DNA of 10,158 nucleotides, from contig UQMQ01000084.1 of assembly GCA_900542245.1 (NCBI GenBank), forward strand, positions 1-10,158, read 5' to 3'. Under the pieces are notes generated by a model. That model was not told where the DNA came from. It saw nothing but the letters and a program-made list of their open reading frames with translations, and searched no databases. This stretch comes from an uncultured Eubacteriales bacterium. GTDB lineage: Bacteria; Bacillota; Clostridia; Peptostreptococcales; Anaerovoracaceae. The translations under genes and the position numbers were made by a program. Of the stretch, positions 6,668 through 10,158 are shown one piece after another; positions within the stretch are counted from its first letter, which is position 1; every line of letters begins with the position of its first letter.

Positions 6668-6757
6668 ATGAAAAAGAGTATGTCACTTGCGCTAATATTT
6701 ATTTCTGGATTTTTGCTGTATTTCATTCTTTCGACCTTGTATCACTATCATGTATAG
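6668..6757 (+). CDS. 29-residue single-span membrane peptide
   Basis: A short frame from ATG 6668 to TAG 6755-6757. The product begins MKKSMSLALIFISGFLLYF and ends in a Tyr/His-rich YHYHV. Two N-terminal lysines followed by about 17 hydrophobic residues predict a single membrane helix. A strong GAGGGAGG site stands about 8 bases upstream. The frame has its own promoter (6606-6634), and a hairpin segment and intrinsic terminator follow, giving a transcript of roughly 225 bases dedicated to it. The size and topology recall type I toxin peptides or small membrane regulators, but I recognise no family. It could also be translated from the sigma/anti-sigma message, where it might serve as an accessory to that system. 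The gene is probable and the function is unknown. Confidence 0.6.
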   Translation: MKKSMSLALIFISGFLLYFILSTLYHYHV

Positions 6758-6761
6758 GTTC

Positions 6762-6828
6762 TGCGCCGGATAGCGGGACGAAACAAAGCACATGGTTTTA
6801 ACCCTGTGCCGGACGTTGGTGCGGCGCA
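6762..6828 (+). other. Structured RNA segment (nested inverted repeats) in the 3' region of the peptide transcript
   Basis: TGCGCCG (6762-6768) pairs with CGGCGCA (6822-6828). Inside, GCACA (6788-6792) pairs with TGTGC (6805-6809) and GG with CC around a T-rich loop. It lies between the 29-codon frame and the terminator, so it would be transcribed as a stable 3' structure. I do not recognise a known RNA class. Confidence 0.45.
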
Positions 6829-6845
6829 AATCAAAATGATTTTTC

Positions 6846-6867
6846 AGAGGACTTCGGTCCTCTTTTT
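6846..6867 (+). terminator. Strong intrinsic terminator with TTCG tetraloop
   Basis: AGAGGAC (6846-6852), TTCG loop, GTCCTCT (6857-6863), then a T-run to 6867. A perfect 7-bp stem. It closes the peptide unit and any read-through from the sigma/anti-sigma operon. Confidence 0.9.
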
Positions 6868-6876
6868 ATTATAAGG

Positions 6877-6891
6877 TGAGAATGATTTTCA
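6877..6891. promoter_or_regulatory. Fur/PerR-family-like box with overlapping palindrome
   Basis: TGAGAATGATTTTCA agrees with the 7-1-7 Fur pattern TGATAATnATTATCA at all but two defined positions. It overlaps a perfect palindrome ATGATTTT-CAT-AAAATCAT (6882-6900), and a direct copy of AAAATCAT follows at 6902-6909. On the minus strand TATAAT (6868-6873) lies just downstream of it, but with a poor -35. No gene with an iron or oxidative-stress role follows on either side, so the site may be fortuitous or control an antisense RNA. Confidence 0.35.
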
Positions 6892-6909
6892 TAAAATCAT
6901 CAAAATCAT

Positions 6910-7131
6910 TAAAAATGAGAAATGTAGGATAGATAGCTGAGAGCAGTGGGGTCATGCACCGGACGATGTTTGTGACAGGCGGATCTGGTATACCTTGTGG
7001 AAGCAGTGAGCAGCAGCGGGGAGGCGCGTGCGACTGTGAAGAGCTTGGCACGACAGCGAGAAACGGTGGAGGGAACGGTGCCTGCAGGTAAGAAAACAGG
7101 CAAAAAAAGAAAAATATTTTTGCAATAGGGC
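6910..7131. other. Intergenic stretch with no convincing gene
   Basis: Open frames here have poor composition and no binding sites; one of 45 codons from ATG 6954 is Gly-rich and unsupported. An A/T-rich block (7102-7121, AAAAATATTTTT) just before the gntR promoter could act as an UP element. Otherwise nothing is seen. Confidence 0.5.
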
Positions 7132-7160
7132 TTGACAGCGCAAAGAAAAAGTGATATTGT
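7132..7160 (+). promoter_or_regulatory. Sigma-A promoter of the gntR-ABC operon
   Basis: Consensus TTGACA (7132-7137), a 17-base spacer and TATTGT (7155-7160). The predicted start near 7167 falls inside the palindromic operator, so repressor binding would block initiation. Confidence 0.85.
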
Positions 7161-7181
7161 CTTAGGTGCTTAGGACAATAT
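7154..7181. promoter_or_regulatory. Palindromic operator, probably bound by the GntR repressor
   Basis: ATATTGTC (7154-7161) is inverted as GACAATAT (7174-7181). The 28-bp site overlaps the -10 element and transcription start, and its interior holds two direct copies of CTTAGG. Size, symmetry and position suit autoregulation by the GntR protein encoded downstream. Confidence 0.7.
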
Positions 7182-7393
7182 GCAAAACAAAAAGAGAAGA
7201 CAAACATGCGGTGCGCAAGGATAAAAGCTGCGTGGCGCAGCGCGAAGGGCAGGCAGAGCAGGAAGCTTGCCCGCGCAGCGCGAATGAAAGCTGACAAAGC
7301 TGACAAAACTGACAAAGCAGGCAAGTCGGTAAGTCGCGGGAAGCCGCATGCAGGACGCGCAAGGAGTAAAAAAGCAAACAAGGGGGTGAGAAC
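7167..7393 (+). other. Long GC-rich leader of the gntR mRNA
   Basis: About 225 bases precede gntR. GCTGCG-TGG-CGCAGC (7227-7241) is a perfect 6-bp hairpin, and GGGCA/TGCCC with flanking GCGC arms could make a larger one. A lysine-coding block repeats GCTGACAAA three times with small changes. A 77-codon frame (7206-7439) is Lys/Arg/Ala-rich, has no good binding site and runs out of frame into gntR, so I do not call it a gene. Confidence 0.4.
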
Positions 7394-7960
7394 ATGGATT
7401 GGGAGCTGGACGACAGCAGATCGATTTATCCGCAGCTGAAGGAGCTGATCAAGCGCGGCATCATCGCAGGGGAGTACGCGCCGGGGAGTGCGTTTCCGAC
7501 GGTACGGGAGCTGGCGAGTGACGCGGGAGTCAATCGCAATACCATGCAGCGCGCGATGGCGGAGTTGGAAAACGAAGGGCTTCTGATCACCAATCGGACG
7601 GCAGGCCGTACGGTAACGACCGATTTGCCGCTGATTGAGCAGATGCGTCGGGAACTGGCTGAGAAGCAGGTGGATACTTTCCTGCAGGAGATGGCATCTC
7701 TGGGATACAGCCTGCAAGGGGCATTGGCAGAAGTCGCGGCGCGGATAGGGGCGGCGGCGCGCGCGAGCAGTGAGACGCGCATCGCCAGTACAGTGTCTGC
7801 AAGCAACGTGAGCAGCGCAGCTTGTGGAGACGATATGCGTCATACAGACGATGCTGATACTGCAAGCACTGCAGATGCTGTGGGCACTGCAGAAGCAGCG
7901 GACGCCTCGGATGGCGCAGAGGGTAAAAATGAGGAAACGAAAGGGGATTATGACATATGA
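7394..7960 (+). CDS. GntR-family (YtrA-type) transcriptional regulator with an acidic C-terminal tail
   Basis: 188 residues. Residues 9-75 are a GntR winged helix: SIYPQLKELIKRGIIAGEYA, GSAFPTVRELASDAGVNRNT, MQRAMAELENEGLLITNRT. A short two-helix dimerisation segment follows (79-118), as in the YtrA subfamily, whose members are usually about 120-130 residues and sit with ABC transporter genes. Residues 122-188 are an added low-complexity tail rich in Ala, Asp, Ser, Thr and Glu, strongly acidic and probably disordered. A GGGGGTGAG site (7382-7390) precedes the ATG. The stop overlaps the ATPase start as ATGA. It likely represses its own operon through the palindrome at 7154-7181 and is relieved by an antimicrobial or envelope signal, as for other YtrA regulators. 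The inducer is unknown. Confidence 0.92.
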   Translation: MDWELDDSRSIYPQLKELIKRGIIAGEYAPGSAFPTVRELASDAGVNRNTMQRAMAELENEGLLITNRTAGRTVTTDLPLIEQMRRELAEKQVDTFLQEMASLGYSLQGALAEVAARIGAAARASSETRIASTVSASNVSSAACGDDMRHTDDADTASTADAVGTAEAADASDGAEGKNEETKGDYDI

Positions 7961-8673
7961 AATCGGAAATTTTAGTACAATGTGAACATCTGACCAAGAT
8001 CTTTCCGGGGAAGAAGGCGCTGGACGATGTGAATCTCAAGATCGGCAGGGGCAAGGTAGTCGGGCTGCTCGGGCCAAACGGCTCCGGCAAGACAACCCTG
8101 ATCAAGATCTTGAATGGACTGCTGCAGCCGAACTTCGGAACGGCAATGATTGATGGAACGCCCATCGGAACCTACACCAAGTCGCAGGTCAGCTATCTGC
8201 CGGACAAAAACTATTTTGCCGACTGGATGACGGTCAAGGACATCTTTGACCTGTTCAGTGACTTTTATGCGGACTTTGACAGACAGAAAGCGCTTCGCAT
8301 GTGTGATTCGCTGGGCATTGGAGAGGGCGACCGCATCAAGAGTATGTCCAAGGGCACCAAGGAAAAGGTGCAGCTCATTTTGGTGATGAGCCGCAACGCC
8401 CAGCTGTATCTTTTGGATGAGCCGATTGCGGGGGTCGATCCGGCAGCCAGAGATTACATCATGGGTACAATCATCAACAATTACGCGGATAACGCGACAG
8501 TCGTCATCTCGACGCATCTGATCGCAGACATCGAGAGAGTGCTGGACGAGGTGATTTTCTTAAAAGACGGGAGGATCGTCAGACACGAGACGGTCGATGA
8601 GCTGAAAGCGCAGGAAGGAAAATCCGTAGATGAGGTATTTCGCGAGGAATTCAGAATGGGGGAAGTAAGATGA
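7957..8673 (+). CDS. ABC transporter ATP-binding protein
   Basis: A 238-residue nucleotide-binding subunit. Walker A is GPNGSGKTT (39-47). The signature is a degenerate SMSKGTKEK (129-137) instead of LSGGQ. Walker B is YLLDEPIAGVD (151-161) and the switch His is His187 in STHL. The Q-loop position reads SYLPDKNYF with no obvious Gln, a pattern I associate with YtrB/BcrA-like exporters. It overlaps gntR and the permease gene at ATGA junctions, so the three are co-translated. The likely complex is two ATPases with two permease subunits (or a pair with another permease), exporting or sensing an antimicrobial peptide or lipid-linked compound. The substrate is not shown by sequence. Confidence 0.95.
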   Translation: MKSEILVQCEHLTKIFPGKKALDDVNLKIGRGKVVGLLGPNGSGKTTLIKILNGLLQPNFGTAMIDGTPIGTYTKSQVSYLPDKNYFADWMTVKDIFDLFSDFYADFDRQKALRMCDSLGIGEGDRIKSMSKGTKEKVQLILVMSRNAQLYLLDEPIAGVDPAARDYIMGTIINNYADNATVVISTHLIADIERVLDEVIFLKDGRIVRHETVDELKAQEGKSVDEVFREEFRMGEVR

Positions 8674-9494
8674 CAGGGAAATTGATGAAGTACGAGTTTC
8701 GTTCGGTCTTTAAGCAGATCGGGGTGATTTGGGCGGCGCTGCCGGCTGTGGCGATTTTGACGAGCTTTACAGGCTGGATTTATGCGAGGTCGGCGCTGGC
8801 GCAGGAAAACGATCAGCTCCTTGGGGCGCTGCTGGCAAGAATACCGATGTTCCTGTATGTGGGACTTTTTATCGCACTGGTGGTTGCGACGCTGTTCGTC
8901 GTTGTGATGCGGTTCTACAAAGGGTTGCTCAAGGAAGAGGGGTATCTGATGCATACGCTGCCGGTCAAGGAATGGCAGCTGATCACGTCAAAGGGCGTGA
9001 CCGCAACGGTGACGGTGCTGATCAGCATGGTGCTGGCGGCGGTGTCCATCATTCTGCTGAATCTGGTCGGCAACCTATCCGAAATCGGGGAACTGTTTCA
9101 AGCTGTAGGGGAGGCATGCCGGAAGCATCCGGAGAGTTTCCTGTACACCTTGGAAGCCCTGCTCGTGGTACTTATCAGTATTATGACGGAAGTTTACAAA
9201 ATTTACGCATCGCTTTCTATCGGGCAGCTCATGGCGAAGCATCGGATCATTTGGAGTGTCGCGGCGTACATCGGCATCGGGGTCGTGCTTACCCTGCTTG
9301 GGTCGATTCTGCTGACCGCGTTTGAACATCCGATTATGCTGATTTCAGAGCGAATTTTTACGGATTTTGCTGATAACTATCATCAGATTGTGCAGACCGT
9401 TTTGGGCACAGCGTTTCTGTACTTCGCGGTGCAGATCGCGATCTTCCATGTGGTCAGCGAACGGATTCTCAGCCTGAAGCTGAATCTGGAGTAG
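8670..9494 (+). CDS. ABC transporter permease
   Basis: 274 residues with about six membrane spans, near 17-38, 59-82, 108-134, 157-176, 192-217 and 239-262. The N-terminus MTGKLMKYEFRSVFK and the motif GYLMHTLPVKEWQLITSK after span two are typical of ABC-2-like permeases of Firmicute drug or lantibiotic exporters. It is the partner of the ATPase just upstream, whose stop overlaps its ATG. It has no large external domain, unlike BceB. It is the last gene of the operon; the next gene converges from the minus strand. Confidence 0.9.
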   Translation: MTGKLMKYEFRSVFKQIGVIWAALPAVAILTSFTGWIYARSALAQENDQLLGALLARIPMFLYVGLFIALVVATLFVVVMRFYKGLLKEEGYLMHTLPVKEWQLITSKGVTATVTVLISMVLAAVSIILLNLVGNLSEIGELFQAVGEACRKHPESFLYTLEALLVVLISIMTEVYKIYASLSIGQLMAKHRIIWSVAAYIGIGVVLTLLGSILLTAFEHPIMLISERIFTDFADNYHQIVQTVLGTAFLYFAVQIAIFHVVSERILSLKLNLE

Positions 9495-9506
9495 GTGTAC
9501 GGAAAG

Positions 9507-9521
9507 AAGCGCGGGACGCTT
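9507..9521. terminator. Weak hairpin between convergent permease and arsR genes
   Basis: AAGCG (9507-9511), loop CGGGA, CGCTT (9517-9521). The stem is only 5 bp and T-runs are short on both strands (CTTTCC on the minus side). It is the only terminator candidate in this 61-base gap. Confidence 0.25.
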
Positions 9522-9555
9522 TGCAGTGTGAGAGGCTGCACGCGGCATCGCGGCG

Positions 9556-9918
9556 CTAACGTTCGTGGCTGCAGTGCGGGTCGTGGGCAGCGTGGCAATG
9601 TGCGCAGCCGCAGCCGGCACCGTGCATCTTGTGTTCGATGTGGATGAAAGCGATGTCGATGATATCGACGACATGCTGGTCGTCCAGCGAATAGAACATA
9701 TTTTTACCATCTCGGCGGCTTTTGACCAGACCTTCGCTCTTTAAGAGACGAAGCTGGTGGGAGACCGCCGATTTTGTCATTTCGACCTCGGCGGCGATGT
9801 CGTTGACGCAAAGCTCGCCGCCGGCGATGGTACATAAGATTTTCATACGGGTCTCATCGCCGACCACGCGGAAAAATTCGGCAGCCTTGCTGATGAGTTC
9901 TTTGGAAATGTGCGACAT
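9556..9918 (-). CDS. ArsR/SmtB-family metal-responsive repressor (CzrA-like)
   Basis: A 120-residue winged-helix repressor. The core is VVGDETRMKILCTI, ELCVNDIAAEVEMTKSAVSH, QLRLLKSEGLVKSRRDGK and a beta-wing MFYSL. The C-terminal helix carries D-x-H-x10-H-x2-H (Asp80, His82, His93, His96), the alpha-5 site of Zn/Co sensors such as CzrA. The alpha-3 site has just one Cys (Cys37 in ELCVND), so an arsenic or cadmium CxC sensor is unlikely. Residues 99-118 form a His/Cys-rich tail (four Cys, six His) that may add a metal site. AGAGGA stands 6 bases before the ATG (9925-9930, plus coordinates). No efflux gene is visible downstream, where the permease gene converges; the upstream same-strand gene is a thioesterase. 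Zinc, cobalt or nickel is the likely effector. Confidence 0.92.
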   Translation of the reverse strand: MSHISKELISKAAEFFRVVGDETRMKILCTIAGGELCVNDIAAEVEMTKSAVSHQLRLLKSEGLVKSRRDGKNMFYSLDDQHVVDIIDIAFIHIEHKMHGAGCGCAHCHAAHDPHCSHER

Positions 9919-10011
9919 AATTGTTCCTCTTTGTTAGCATGGATGATATTGGCATTGCTGCGCGTGCCGCGAAGCCTCACGCATCCCGCGTCTGTGGCGT
10001 AAAGCTGCGCA

Positions 10012-10158
10012 TCACAGCGCGGAAGCCCTAGCTGCCATATTCAGAAATGTGGCAGTGCAGACAGCCAGCTTTTTGCCGGTGGCTTTGGAGGTCAGCGAAG
10101 CCTCCGCGTGCACAAGGGTCTGTCCGGCAGAAATAATCCTGCCGACAGCCAAAATGGT
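10012..10158 (-). CDS. PaaI-like hotdog-fold thioesterase, C-terminal part only (cut by window edge)
   Basis: The last 48 codons of a minus-strand gene ending at TGA (10012-10014). The visible part reads ILAVGRIISAGQTLVHAEAS, then SKATGKKLAVCTATFLNM. This matches the final beta-strands of PaaI/YbgC-type hotdog acyl-CoA thioesterases (visaGqtl...E..l....Gk.la..tatf). The catalytic residues lie upstream, outside the window. It is 93 bases upstream of arsR on the same strand, so the two may share a transcript, as no promoter or clear terminator is seen between them. Substrate unknown. Confidence 0.7.
   Translation of the reverse strand, partial: TILAVGRIISAGQTLVHAEASLTSKATGKKLAVCTATFLNMAARASAL

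Noticed and set aside
6762..6828. Nested hairpin as a known riboswitch (guanidine, preQ1, fluoride)
   Set aside because: None of the conserved core sequences I know for these classes is present, and it lies after a small gene, not before one.
6954..7091. 45-codon frame in the intergenic region
   Set aside because: Gly-rich, no ribosome site and no promoter; no sign of coding.
7206..7439. 77-codon basic Lys/Arg/Ala frame before gntR
   Set aside because: Weak ribosome site, low-complexity composition, and its last 15 codons are just gntR read out of frame. Kept only as an observation on the leader.
6869..7843. 324-codon minus-strand open frame covering the intergenic region and gntR
   Set aside because: It is antisense to a clear GntR gene, its protein is Arg/Cys/Ser/Pro-rich with no motif, and it runs against the gntR promoter and operator. 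It looks like a by-product of GC-rich repeats.

Overview
The window looks like a chromosomal stretch of an anaerobic, low-to-mid GC Firmicute, most likely a clostridial lineage. The reasons are strong AGGAGG-type ribosome binding sites, sigma-A-type promoters, a flavodiiron protein, an acyl-CoA dehydrogenase fused to electron-transfer domains, an ECF sigma/anti-sigma pair, and a GntR (YtrA-type)/ABC operon. Placement below class level is only an impression.

Layout. (1) Bases 1-944: a fused MsrA-MsrB methionine sulfoxide reductase. It is cut by the left edge, and its catalytic GCFWG motif lies before the first in-window ATG. (2) Bases 1087-4266: a two-gene operon encoding an acyl-CoA dehydrogenase/EtfA-C-terminal/rubredoxin fusion and the flavodiiron O2/NO reductase FprA, closed by a terminator. 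With MsrAB this forms an oxidative-stress block, and the fusion plus FprA could form an acyl-CoA-to-O2 electron path. (3) Bases 4370-5275: two small convergent genes sharing a perfect 19-bp bidirectional terminator. One is a secreted, possibly Fn3-like protein. The other, on the minus strand, is a 78-residue peptide with a double-glycine leader and a CxxC...CxxC core. (4) Bases 5439-6619: an ECF sigma factor, probably starting at a TTG, with a housekeeping promoter and a candidate autoregulatory ECF promoter, followed by an overlapping single-pass anti-sigma-like protein. (5) Bases 6606-6867: a compact unit with its own promoter, a 29-codon membrane peptide, a structured 3' segment and a strong terminator. 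A Fur-like box lies just beyond it.

(6) Bases 6910-7131: no convincing gene. (7) Bases 7132-9494: promoter plus palindromic operator, a long GC-rich leader, then gntR, an ABC ATPase and an ABC permease joined by ATGA overlaps. The GntR protein carries an unusual acidic, Ala/Ser/Thr-rich tail. (8) Minus strand 9556-10158: an ArsR/SmtB-family metal sensor with a CzrA-like alpha-5 site and a His/Cys-rich tail, preceded by the 3' end of a PaaI-like hotdog thioesterase cut by the right edge.

The candidates best worth following are the dehydrogenase-rubredoxin/FprA pair, the double-glycine CxxC peptide and the autonomous 29-residue membrane peptide unit. All function calls rest on reading motifs by eye; no database search was possible.
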